Below are positions 52,347-60,734 of a stretch of 64,000 nt of DNA, piece by piece. How positions within the stretch are numbered: position 1 is the stretch's first letter; each line of letters begins with the position of its first letter. The stretch is from Duganella margarita (GTDB lineage Bacteria; Pseudomonadota; Gammaproteobacteria; Burkholderiales; Burkholderiaceae_D), in assembly GCF_009857535.1 (NCBI RefSeq), contig NZ_WWCS01000015.1:1-64000 (forward strand), read 5' to 3'. The notes under the pieces were generated by a model. That model saw nothing but the letters and a program-made list of their open reading frames with translations. It was not told the DNA's origin and searched no databases. The position numbers were made by a program, and so were the translations under genes.

Positions 52347-53624
52347 GTGATCATGAGCCCGACCCTGCAAGAACGCTGGAAGCGCTGGCAACACGGACTG
52401 GTGCAGTCTTTGTTGCTGTATCACGGCCGCGAAGACCATGCGACCGTGCGCGTGCTGCTGCTGTCCTGCATCGGCACGGTGGGCATGCCGCTGTACTACG
52501 TGATCTGGCAGCACTTCTTTCCGCAGGAATACGAGTCGCTGTCGCTGCGCCTGCTTGGCATCCTGTTGTGTGCGCTGGGCCTGTTCGCACGCCAGTTCAG
52601 CCGGCAGATGCTGAACCTGTATCTGCTGGTCACACTCAGCTACATTTTTCCGTTCTTCTTCACGTTTATGTTCTTGATGAACCACGCGTCCGGCGTGTGG
52701 GGCGAATCGCTGCTGATCGGGCTGGTGGTGCTGTTCCATTTCGACACCGGCCTGGCGCTGCGCGCCTACGTCATCGGCACCACGCTGGCCTGCGTGGCGG
52801 CGGCGGCGCTCGGCGCCGGCGACATGCTGCTGAGCCGGCAGGTGCTGCAGCAGTTACCGATCCACCTGTTCACCATCGCCGTGCTGTCGGTGGCCAAGAT
52901 CAGCCGCCATGTGCTGGCGCAGGAAAAACTGGCCGGCATGGGCGCCGGCCTGGCCACCGTGGCGCACGAGCTGCGCACGCCGTTGACCAGCGTCGACGCC
53001 AACGTGCGCGGGCTGCTGCGCATGATGGCCGACGCCCAGAGTCCGGGCCAGAGTCCGGACGACCGCCTGACCATCATCGACGCGCTGGCGCGCATCCAGT
53101 TCGAGGTGCGCCATATGAATCACATGATCGACCTGTTCCTGCTGAGCGCCACGGCGGTGCGGCAAAACCTGCACCCGGTGGAGACGGTGTCGATGGAGAA
53201 CGTGGTGGAGGCGGTGCTGAAGCGCTATCCGTTCGTCAGCACCAAGCAGCAGAAGCAGGTCCGGCTGGAGGTGCGCCACAACTTCCAGTTCGCCGGCCAG
53301 ACGGAACTGGCGGTGGTGGTGCTGCTTAACCTGCTGCGCAACGCGCTGCGCGCCGTGCAGCGCGCCGGCAAGGGGCGCGTGCGCATCATCATCGACGGCG
53401 GCCACCAGCCGCCACGCCTGCTGTTCATCGATACCGGCTGCGGCATACCGACCTCGCAGCTGGCGATGATTTTCCGCCGTTTCTATTCGCATCCGCCGCA
53501 CAACGGCGCCGGCATCGGCCTGGCGTTGTGCCAGGAAATCATGGATGCGTGGCGCGCCAAGATCCGCTGCGTATCGCGCGAGAGCGCCTACGCCATCTTC
53601 ATTCTGGAATTCCCCGCGAGGTGA
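52347..53624 (+). CDS. jqsS: Membrane histidine kinase, CqsS/LqsS-type autoinducer sensor
   Basis: 425-aa sensor kinase. Residues ~33-185 hold about six membrane segments (LLLSCIGTVGMPLYYVIW, FPFFFTFMFLMN, LLIGLVVLFHFD) as in CqsS/LqsS. The dimerisation domain has the phospho-His in TVAHELRTPLTSVDANV (His 207). The ATP-binding domain has the N-box NLLRNALRAVQRAGKG, DTGCGIP, and GAGIGLALCQEIM. No receiver domain is fused, unlike Vibrio CqsS. Start is GTG 52347 or ATG 52353. The stop is three bases before the response regulator. It is divergent from jqsA. Confidence 0.88.
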   Translation: MIMSPTLQERWKRWQHGLVQSLLLYHGREDHATVRVLLLSCIGTVGMPLYYVIWQHFFPQEYESLSLRLLGILLCALGLFARQFSRQMLNLYLLVTLSYIFPFFFTFMFLMNHASGVWGESLLIGLVVLFHFDTGLALRAYVIGTTLACVAAAALGAGDMLLSRQVLQQLPIHLFTIAVLSVAKISRHVLAQEKLAGMGAGLATVAHELRTPLTSVDANVRGLLRMMADAQSPGQSPDDRLTIIDALARIQFEVRHMNHMIDLFLLSATAVRQNLHPVETVSMENVVEAVLKRYPFVSTKQQKQVRLEVRHNFQFAGQTELAVVVLLNLLRNALRAVQRAGKGRVRIIIDGGHQPPRLLFIDTGCGIPTSQLAMIFRRFYSHPPHNGAGIGLALCQEIMDAWRAKIRCVSRESAYAIFILEFPAR

Positions 53625-53627
53625 ACC

Positions 53628-54635
53628 ATGCATCTACCCGTCTACGCCCATCCCACGCTGACCGTGCTGATAGACGACAGCGATTCGTTCTTGCGCAGCC
53701 TGTCGTTCCAGCTCGATCCCATGTTGGCCAACAAAACCTTCCACGACACCGCCGAAGCGCTGCTGTGGCTACGCGCCAGCGCGCCGGAACGCGACGTGCC
53801 GCTGCACGTCAACTTCGACATGCAGAATCTGCCGGCCGACCAGTGCAACGTGGCGCTGGACCTGGAACGCATCTACCGCATCGCCGAACAGCGCGAGCGC
53901 TTTGCGATGCCGTCGGTGCTGGTGGTGGATTACTCGATGCCGCAGATGAATGGCGTGGAGTTCTGCGAAGCGGTGGCGCATCTGCCTTGCAAGAAGATTC
54001 TGTTCACCGGCGCGGCCGATGAGAAGATCGCCGTCAGCGCCTTCAACCGCGGCCTGATCGACCGCTACATCAAGAAGAGCGACGACCACGCGCTGGACAT
54101 TCTGGAGATGGAAGTGGCGGCGCTACAGGAGCGCTATTTCGACAACCGCTCCGACACCATCCGCGACATGGTGGCGCTGCATGATTACCGCTTTTTGACC
54201 GATCCGGCGCTGGCGGAAGTGGTGCGGGAGCTCAAGCGCACGCTGGGCTTCGTCGAGCATTACATCTTTCCCAATCCGACCGGCATCCTGTTCCTCGACC
54301 GCGACGGCAAGGCCACGCTGATGATGATCGAAACCGAGGAAAGCATGCAGTCGCAATATGAGATCGCGCGCGACAGCGACGCGCCACGGTCGCTGCTGCG
54401 CGCGCTGCTGGAGCGGCGCGTGCTGACCTTCTTCAGCGATCCGTATGGCGACGGCATGTACACCAGCAGCATGAGCGAGAACTGGCACCGCTACAGCGCC
54501 GCGCCGCGCATCTGCCAGGGCAAGGAGACGTATTACTGGGCGCTGTTCGAACTGCCGGCCCACTACTTCGACCAGCGCCCCTACACCTATGCGCAGTTCC
54601 TGCAGGAGCTGCAGCCGCAGATGGTTGCGGCGTAA
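53628..54635 (+). CDS. jqsR: Atypical response regulator, LqsR/JqsR-like
   Basis: 335-aa regulator. The receiver has the acidic pair Asp16-Asp17 (VLIDDSDSF), the phospho-Asp at residue 101 (VLVVDYSMPQMNGVEF) and a CKKILFTGAADEK stretch with the Thr/Lys positions. The phospho-Asp comes about 45 residues later than in a standard receiver because of an insertion (~45-90), a feature shared with LqsR. The C-terminal ~190 residues (FLTDPALAEVVRELKRTLGF, GILFLDRDGKATLMMIE, YYWALFELPAHYFDQRPY) match no DNA-binding fold I can recognise. Probably phosphorylated by the upstream kinase; output unknown. Confidence 0.85.
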   Translation: MHLPVYAHPTLTVLIDDSDSFLRSLSFQLDPMLANKTFHDTAEALLWLRASAPERDVPLHVNFDMQNLPADQCNVALDLERIYRIAEQRERFAMPSVLVVDYSMPQMNGVEFCEAVAHLPCKKILFTGAADEKIAVSAFNRGLIDRYIKKSDDHALDILEMEVAALQERYFDNRSDTIRDMVALHDYRFLTDPALAEVVRELKRTLGFVEHYIFPNPTGILFLDRDGKATLMMIETEESMQSQYEIARDSDAPRSLLRALLERRVLTFFSDPYGDGMYTSSMSENWHRYSAAPRICQGKETYYWALFELPAHYFDQRPYTYAQFLQELQPQMVAA

Positions 54636-54637
54636 GC

Positions 54638-54709
54638 GTCGTCCTCGCGTAAGCGGGGACCCATGGAACGCTTGCTCAGCATAGGCCCCCGCGTGCGCGC
54701 GGGCGACGC
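54638..54709. repeat. REP-like palindromic element, copy 1
   Basis: Imperfect inverted repeat between jqsR and the convergent permease gene: GTCGTCCTCGCGTAAGCGGG on the left and CCCGCGTGCGCGCGGGCGAC on the right. The core holds CCATGGAACGC and GCTCAGCATAGG. The core is shared with the element at 60629-60708. Confidence 0.75.
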
Positions 54710-54712
54710 GGC

Positions 54713-57250
54713 TCACGCTTCGCGCAGCGTTTGCAGCGGCGGCTGGCGCAGCACGTTGCGCAGTCCCAGCCAGCCGCCGGCGATGGCGCACAGCGCGCCG
54801 GCCAGCAGGCCGACCAGCCACACGGCAGGGCTGAATTCCCACGCAAACTTGAACTGGTAGGTGGCCAGCGCCCAGCCCATGGCTGCCGCGCCGGTCGCCG
54901 CCAGCACGCCGGACAGCGCACCGACCAGCGTGAACTCGATCAACTGCGCCTGCGACAGCTGCCTGCGCGTCGCGCCCAAGGCCCGCAACAGGCCCGCTTC
55001 ACGCGTGCGCTCGTCCTGGGAACCCATCAGCGCCGCATACAGCACCAGCACGCCGGAAGCCAGCGTAAAGATGAACAGGAACTCCACCGCCGTAATCACC
55101 TGGTCCAGCACCGCCTGCACCTGGCGCAAAATGCCGCCGACATCGACGATGGTCAGGTTGGGATAATCCCGCGTCAGCGCATTCATCGCCGCGCCCTGCC
55201 CTTGCGGCAGATGGAAGGCGGTGATCCAGCTTTGCGACACTTCCGTCATCGCCGCCGGGTTGATGATGACGAAGAAGTTGACCCGCATCGAGCCCCAGTC
55301 AAGCTTGCGGATGCTGGTGATGGTCACATCCACCGGCGTGCCGGCGATATCGAAGCGCAGCTTGTCGCCCAGCTTCCAGTGCAGCGTCTTGGCGATGCCC
55401 TGTTCCACCGACGCTTCGCCGGCGCCCGGCTTGTCCTCGAACCATCTGCCTTCCACCAGCTTGTTCTCGGCCTGCATCTGCGCCATAGAGGACAGATTGA
55501 ATTCGCGGTCGGCCAGGCCTTTGGCGCGGTCTTCGGTGTAGGTCTCGGCGGTGACCGGCTTGTCGTTCACGGCCGTCAGGCGGCCGCGTATCATCGGATA
55601 CTGCGGCGCGTACTTTACGCCCGCCGCCTGCAGGCGCTTGCCGAGGTCCTGTTGCTGCTCCGGCTGGATGTTGATGATGAAGCGGTTGGGCGCGTCCGGC
55701 GGCGTGGCGTTGCGCCAGGCCGTCATCAGATCGCCGCGCACCACGGTCAGCACCAGCAGCGCCATCATGCCCAGCGCCAGCGATACCACCTGCACAATGG
55801 TCGCGCCGGGGCGGCGCTGCAAGGACGTGACGGCGAAGCGCCAGCTTTGGTGATCAATCGCGCCGCGCAGCGAACGCAGGGAACGCAGGCCAAGCCAGGC
55901 CACCAGCGCGAACACGGCAAACGCGCCGATAAAGCCGAGGGCCGTGTACAGCGCCATCGCCACATCGCCCGCCTGCCACAGCAGCAGCGCCACAAAGCCG
56001 GCCATGCCGAAGCCGTAGGTGGCCAGCGCGGTGACTTTCGGCGGCTCCTGTTCGCGGCGGATCACGCGGTTGTGCGGTACTTTGCGCAGTTGCAGGATCG
56101 GCGGCAGCGCAAACGCGGCCAGCAGCAGAATGCCGATCGCCATGCCTTGCAACGCCGGGTAGATGGTCGGCGCCGGCAGTTCGGCGGACACCAGTGACCC
56201 CAGCACTTCCAGCAGCACGTAGTGCGCGCCGAAGCCGAGCGCCACGCCCATGGCGCTGCCCAGCAGGCCGACCAGCAGGAATTCGATCAGGTACATGGAC
56301 GTGACCTGGTTCTGCGTCAGGCCCAGGCAGCGCAGCATGGCGCAGGCATCCAGGTGGCGCTGCATGAAGCGGCGCGCAGCCATCGCCACGGCCACCGCCG
56401 CCAGCATCGCCGACAGCAGGCCGACCAGCGACAGGAAGCGGTCCGCGCGCTCCAGCGTGGCCTGCATTTCAGGGCGGCCGTTTTCCAGCGACTCGACGCG
56501 CACGCCCTTGATGTTGTTGTTCTTGATTTCCGCTTGCAGCCAGTCCTGATAAGCCTTGGCAACAGCGGCGCCGTTCTTCAGCGCCGGCGGCGTGCCGACC
56601 AGCAGGCGGTAATTCACGCGCGAGCCGGGCTGGATCAGATTGGTGGCATCCAGATCGGACAACGCCAGCATCACGCGCGGCGCGAAGGCCAGGAAGTTGG
56701 CGCCGCGATCCGGCTCAGTGGCGATCAGCTGGGTGACGGTAAAAGTCTTGTCGCCCAGCTTGAGCGGCTGGCCGACCTTGGTATTCAGGCTGCCCAGCAG
56801 ACCGGGTTCGATCCACACCGTGCCCGGCGCGGGAACAGTGGTGGCGGGCGTGCCGATGCTTTGCTCGGCCTGCGCGGCGTCGGTGGTAATCTTCACCTTG
56901 CCGCGCAGCGGGTAGCCGGGACCGACGGCTTTCAGCGCCGACAGCATGGAGGTGGACGCATCGCCCTCGCCGGCTTGCGCCATGCTGGGGAAGGTAACGG
57001 TATCGGTCACCGTCAGGCCGCGCTGGATGGCTTGCGCGCGCCACTCGGCCCGCACCGGCAAGTCGGCGCTGACCACCACATCGGCGCCCAGCAACTGGTG
57101 GGCGTCGCGATCCAGTCCGCTGCGCAGGCGGTCGATGAAAAAGCCGGTGGCGGACAAGGCGGCAACCGCCACCGTCAGCGCGATCAGCAGAAAGCGCAAC
57201 TGGCCGGCACGCCAGTCGCGCGCTGTCATGTTGAGGGCGAGTTTGAGCAT
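54713..57250 (-). CDS. FtsX-type ABC transporter permease (YbbP-like)
   Basis: 845-aa permease with a membrane segment at residues ~18-38 (FLLIALTVAVAALSATGFF), a large periplasmic MacB-like region, then FtsX domains around 265-385 and 720-840 (LLGSAMGVALGFGAHYVLLEVLG; LLRALGATRRQLSQAQLIEFTLVGALSGVLAA). Additional central membrane segments occur at ~405-470. The overall plan matches YbbP. Its ATPase partner (YbbA-like) is not adjacent, and the substrate is unknown. It starts directly after the deaminase stop. Confidence 0.88.
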   Translation of the reverse strand: MLKLALNMTARDWRAGQLRFLLIALTVAVAALSATGFFIDRLRSGLDRDAHQLLGADVVVSADLPVRAEWRAQAIQRGLTVTDTVTFPSMAQAGEGDASTSMLSALKAVGPGYPLRGKVKITTDAAQAEQSIGTPATTVPAPGTVWIEPGLLGSLNTKVGQPLKLGDKTFTVTQLIATEPDRGANFLAFAPRVMLALSDLDATNLIQPGSRVNYRLLVGTPPALKNGAAVAKAYQDWLQAEIKNNNIKGVRVESLENGRPEMQATLERADRFLSLVGLLSAMLAAVAVAMAARRFMQRHLDACAMLRCLGLTQNQVTSMYLIEFLLVGLLGSAMGVALGFGAHYVLLEVLGSLVSAELPAPTIYPALQGMAIGILLLAAFALPPILQLRKVPHNRVIRREQEPPKVTALATYGFGMAGFVALLLWQAGDVAMALYTALGFIGAFAVFALVAWLGLRSLRSLRGAIDHQSWRFAVTSLQRRPGATIVQVVSLALGMMALLVLTVVRGDLMTAWRNATPPDAPNRFIINIQPEQQQDLGKRLQAAGVKYAPQYPMIRGRLTAVNDKPVTAETYTEDRAKGLADREFNLSSMAQMQAENKLVEGRWFEDKPGAGEASVEQGIAKTLHWKLGDKLRFDIAGTPVDVTITSIRKLDWGSMRVNFFVIINPAAMTEVSQSWITAFHLPQGQGAAMNALTRDYPNLTIVDVGGILRQVQAVLDQVITAVEFLFIFTLASGVLVLYAALMGSQDERTREAGLLRALGATRRQLSQAQLIEFTLVGALSGVLAATGAAAMGWALATYQFKFAWEFSPAVWLVGLLAGALCAIAGGWLGLRNVLRQPPLQTLREA

Positions 57251-58258
57251 TTAGATTTGCGCGAAGAAGGCGTCTACTTCATCAAGATACTGCTGCTTTT
57301 TGTCGGCCGGCAGGAAGGCTGCCGAGAAGCTGTTGCGCGCCAGCGTCTGCGCGTGCGACAGGCCGAGCGGCAGCGCTTCAAAGGTGGCGATGAAGTTGTC
57401 GTTCATGTAGCCGCCGAAGTAGGCCGGATCGTCCGAGTTGACGGTCGCCACGATGCCGGCGTCCAGCAGTTCGAGAATATTGTGCTGCTCCATTTTGTCG
57501 AACACGCACAGCTTGATGTTGGACAGCGGGCACACGGTCAGCGCCATCTTTTCGCGCGCCAGACGCGCGGTCAGCGCCTGGTCTTCCAGGCAGCGCACGC
57601 CGTGGTCGATGCGTTCCACCTTCAGCGTATCGAGCGCGGTGTAGATGTAGGCCGGTGGGCCCTCTTCGCCGGCGTGCGCCACCAGGTGCAGGCCCAGTGC
57701 GTGGCAACGCGCAAACACGTTGGCAAACTTCTCCGGCGGATTGCCAACTTCCGACGAGTCCAGTCCGACGCCGATGAACTTGTCGCGGTACGGCAGCGCC
57801 GCCTCCAGCGTGGCGATCGCATCTTCTTCGGACAGGTGACGCAGGAAGCACAGGATCAGCGTGGCGCTGACCGGGCTGTCCTGGCAGGCGCGGTAGATGC
57901 CGTCAATCACCACCTTGATGTCGACGCCGCGCGCGGTGTGCGTTTGCGGATCGAAGAAGATTTCGGTGTGACGCACATTGTCTTCTTCCGCGCGCTTGAG
58001 GTAGGCGGCGGTCATGTCGTAAAAGTCCTGCTCCTTCAACAGCACGCTGGCGCCAGCGTAGTAGATGTCGAGGAAGGATTGCAAATCGGTAAAAGCGTAC
58101 GCCGCGCGCAACTCTTCCACCGAACCGTACGCCAGCTTGACGCCGTTGCGTTCGGCCAGCGCAAAGATCAGTTCGGGCTCCAGCGAGCCTTCGATATGGA
58201 TGTGCAGCTCGGCTTTGGGCATCTGCTGCAAAACACGGCGTAATTGATCGTTCAACAT
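57251..58258 (-). CDS. Adenine deaminase (adenosine deaminase family)
   Basis: Zinc amidohydrolase-fold purine deaminase, ~335 aa from ATG 58258 (MLNDQLRRVLQQMPKAELHIHIEG). Metal ligands are seen in HIHIEG, in LVAHAGEEGPPAYI, and in the SDDPAYFGGYMNDNF block; VERIDHGVRC supplies the conserved His. The sequences HIEGSLEPELIF and DPAYFGGY resemble the adenine deaminase branch (yeast Aah1 type) more than true adenosine deaminases, so deamination of adenine to hypoxanthine is the likelier reaction. Often annotated add. Confidence 0.85.
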   Translation of the reverse strand: MLNDQLRRVLQQMPKAELHIHIEGSLEPELIFALAERNGVKLAYGSVEELRAAYAFTDLQSFLDIYYAGASVLLKEQDFYDMTAAYLKRAEEDNVRHTEIFFDPQTHTARGVDIKVVIDGIYRACQDSPVSATLILCFLRHLSEEDAIATLEAALPYRDKFIGVGLDSSEVGNPPEKFANVFARCHALGLHLVAHAGEEGPPAYIYTALDTLKVERIDHGVRCLEDQALTARLAREKMALTVCPLSNIKLCVFDKMEQHNILELLDAGIVATVNSDDPAYFGGYMNDNFIATFEALPLGLSHAQTLARNSFSAAFLPADKKQQYLDEVDAFFAQI

Positions 58259-58410
58259 TTGATTTATTCCTGTTACCTGGTTCCTGAATTGATCCATCTT
58301 ATCTCATGCGGCGGAGAGTGTGGCAGCACATCTTCGCAAGCCGTGTTACTGTGGTGTTGAAGGACCAAAAAACACCACGAAATTGACGTGATTAAATCGA
58401 TATTTTCTTT

Positions 58411-58686
58411 TTAAATCATGAAGTTACAAAAGAGTATTAACGATATTACGACATACCTTTTGACTTCCTGCGGCAATAGCGCAATAATCAATTTCATAGA
58501 CGTAAGAAGCGTTACGACCAACACATAAAAGCCGCCATCCGGCCAGAAAGCCAGCTCAAAGGCACGGGCAATCCGTGCCACCCAAGAGAAGCTGACCAGA
58601 AGAAAAATAAGAACGAAAGGGATTATACAAATCAGAGCCAGGGCAGGCGAACTGCCGGTGACTCGTGACCAGCAGGTTTTCATCAT
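58411..58686 (-). CDS. Small unknown membrane protein
   Basis: About 91 aa from ATG 58686 (MMKTCWSRVTGSSPALALIC), with two or three hydrophobic helices (ALICIIPFVLIFLLVSFSWVA, FYVLVVTLLTSMKLIIALL, YVVISLILFCNFMI). The DNA is noticeably AT-richer than its neighbours. It overlaps nothing but shares the promoter region of prkA. No family recognised. The rest of the 58259-58700 gap shows no further gene. Confidence 0.45.
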   Translation of the reverse strand: MMKTCWSRVTGSSPALALICIIPFVLIFLLVSFSWVARIARAFELAFWPDGGFYVLVVTLLTSMKLIIALLPQEVKRYVVISLILFCNFMI

Positions 58687-58700
58687 CAAAGGACATTCAC

Positions 58701-60623
58701 ATGACCATTTTTGACAACTACGCCGCACGATACGAACGGACCAAAGAAGAAGAGATGTCCATGAAGGAATATCTCGAACTTTGCAAGAAAGACCGGCTGA
58801 CCTATGCCAGCGCCGCCGAGCGCATGCTGGCCGCCATCGGCGAACCCACCCTGATCGACACGCGCAACGACACGCGCCTGTCGCGCATCTTCGCCAACAA
58901 GATCATCAAGATTTATCCGGCATTTCGCGAGTTCTACGGCACCGAGGAAGTCATCGAGCAAGTGGTGTCCTATTTCCGCCACGCGGCGCAGGGGCTGGAA
59001 GAACGCAAGCAGATCCTTTACCTGCTGGGCCCGGTAGGCGGCGGTAAGTCGTCGATCGCGGAAAAGCTCAAGTCGCTGATGGAACATGTGCCCTTCTATT
59101 GCCTGAAGGGTTCGCCGGTGAACGAGTCGCCGCTGGGCCTTTTCAACGAGGAAGAGGACGGCACCATCCTCGAAGAAGACTACGGCATCCCGCGCCGCTA
59201 CCTGCGCAATATCCCATCGCCGTGGGCGGTCAAGCGCCTGCACGAATTTAACGGCGACATCAACCAGTTCCGTGTGATCCGGCGCTACCCGTCGGTGCTG
59301 AAACAGATCGGCATTTCCAAAACGGAACCGGGTGACGAGAACAACCAGGATATTTCCTCGCTGGTCGGCAAGGTCGATATCCGCAAGCTGGAAGATTATT
59401 CGCAGGACGATCCGGACGCCTACAGCTACTCCGGCGGGCTGTGCCTGGCCAACCAGGGGCTGATGGAATTCGTCGAGATGTTCAAGGCGCCGATCAAGGT
59501 GCTGCACCCGCTGCTGACCGCCACGCAGGAAGGCAACTACAAGGGCACCGAGGGCTTTGGCGCGATTCCGTTCGACGGCGTGGTGCTGGCGCACTCGAAT
59601 GAGTCCGAGTGGAAAACCTTCAAGAATAACCGCAACAACGAGGCTTTCCTCGATCGTATCTACATCGTCAAAGTGCCGTACTGCCTGCGCGTCAGCGACG
59701 AGATCAAGATCTACGACAAGCTGCTGTTCAATTCCTCGCTGTCGAGTGCGCCTTGTGCGCCGGGCACCTTGCGCATGATGGCGCAGTTCGCCATCCTGTC
59801 GCGGCTGAAAGATCCGGAGAACTCCAGCATCTTCAGCAAGATGCTGGTGTACGATGGCGACAACCTCAAGGATACCGATCCGAAGGCCAAGTCGATCCAC
59901 GAGTACGTCGACTACGCCGGCGTCGACGAGGGCATGAACGGGCTGTCGACGCGCTTTGCGTTCAAGATCCTGTCCAAGGTGTTTAACTTCGACAACACGG
60001 AAGTGGCGGCCAATCCGGTGCACCTGCTGTACGTGCTGGAGCAACAGGTCGAGCGCGAGCAGTTCCCGCCTGAGCTGGAGCAGAAATACTTCTCGTACAT
60101 CAAGGAGCACCTGGCGCAGCGCTATGTCGAATTTATCGGCAAGGAGATTCAGACCGCGTACCTGGAATCGTATTCGGAATACGGCCAGAATATCTTCGAC
60201 CGCTACGTCACCTTTGCCGACTTCTGGATCCAGGACCAGGAATACCGCGATCCGGATACCGGCGAGAGCTTCGACCGCGAATCGCTGAACAACGAGCTGG
60301 AAAAAATCGAGAAGCCGGCCGGCATTTCGAATCCCAAGGATTTCCGCAACGAGATTGTCAACTTCGGATTGCGGGCGCGCGCTAATAATGGGGGCAAGAA
60401 TCCCGCGTGGACCAGTTATGAAAAGTTCCGCACCGTGATCGAGAAGAAGATGTTCTCCAACACGGAAGAGCTGCTGCCGGTGATTTCGTTCAACGCCAAG
60501 GCCAGCGCGGAGGACGCCAACAAGCACGCCGACTTTGTCGCGCGCATGGTGGAGAAAGGCTACACCGCCAAGCAGGTCCGCTTGCTGTGCGAATGGTATC
60601 TGCGCGTGAGGAAGTCGTCATAA
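58701..60623 (+). CDS. prkA: PrkA family serine protein kinase
   Basis: 640-aa PrkA (YeaG) protein from ATG 58701 with AAAGGA upstream. The N-terminal AAA-like domain has the P-loop LLGPVGGGKSSIAEKL and Walker B-like and sensor elements (FDGVVLAHSNESEWKTF). The C-terminal part (PELEQKYFSYIKEHLAQRYVEFIGKE, FADFWIQDQEYRDPDTGE) is the PrkA-specific domain. In enterobacteria it is induced in stationary phase and nitrogen starvation. It is first in prkA-yeaH-spoVR, a conserved cluster whose members are thought to act together in stress adaptation. Confidence 0.96.
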   Translation: MTIFDNYAARYERTKEEEMSMKEYLELCKKDRLTYASAAERMLAAIGEPTLIDTRNDTRLSRIFANKIIKIYPAFREFYGTEEVIEQVVSYFRHAAQGLEERKQILYLLGPVGGGKSSIAEKLKSLMEHVPFYCLKGSPVNESPLGLFNEEEDGTILEEDYGIPRRYLRNIPSPWAVKRLHEFNGDINQFRVIRRYPSVLKQIGISKTEPGDENNQDISSLVGKVDIRKLEDYSQDDPDAYSYSGGLCLANQGLMEFVEMFKAPIKVLHPLLTATQEGNYKGTEGFGAIPFDGVVLAHSNESEWKTFKNNRNNEAFLDRIYIVKVPYCLRVSDEIKIYDKLLFNSSLSSAPCAPGTLRMMAQFAILSRLKDPENSSIFSKMLVYDGDNLKDTDPKAKSIHEYVDYAGVDEGMNGLSTRFAFKILSKVFNFDNTEVAANPVHLLYVLEQQVEREQFPPELEQKYFSYIKEHLAQRYVEFIGKEIQTAYLESYSEYGQNIFDRYVTFADFWIQDQEYRDPDTGESFDRESLNNELEKIEKPAGISNPKDFRNEIVNFGLRARANNGGKNPAWTSYEKFRTVIEKKMFSNTEELLPVISFNAKASAEDANKHADFVARMVEKGYTAKQVRLLCEWYLRVRKSS

Positions 60624-60628
60624 AGCCC

Positions 60629-60708
60629 GTCGCTCCCGCGCAGGCGGGAGCCCATAGAACGCGTGAATGCACGCTCAGCATGGGTTCCCGCTTTCGCGGG
60701 AACGACGC
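60629..60708. repeat. REP-like palindromic element, copy 2, between prkA and yeaH
   Basis: Starts with a CTCCCGCGCAGGCGGGAG hairpin and ends with a TTCCCGCTTTCGCGGGAA hairpin. Between them lie CCCATAGAACGC and GCTCAGCATGGG, shared with copy 1 at 54638-54709. The outer arms CGTCG...CGACG are also complementary. It may stabilise or attenuate the transcript between prkA and yeaH. Confidence 0.8.
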
Positions 60709-60734
60709 GGCAGGTATTCTGTAGGAGGCATCTT

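Noticed and set aside
58377..58400. TTGAC-N4-TTAAA as another FNR box before prkA
   Set aside because: At least two of the ten defined bases mismatch in the critical half-site, so it is not counted.
60663..60734. N-terminal extension of YeaH from ATG 60663
   Set aside because: It runs through the REP-like element. TTG 60735 has GTAGGAGG at the right distance and gives the conserved N-terminus.
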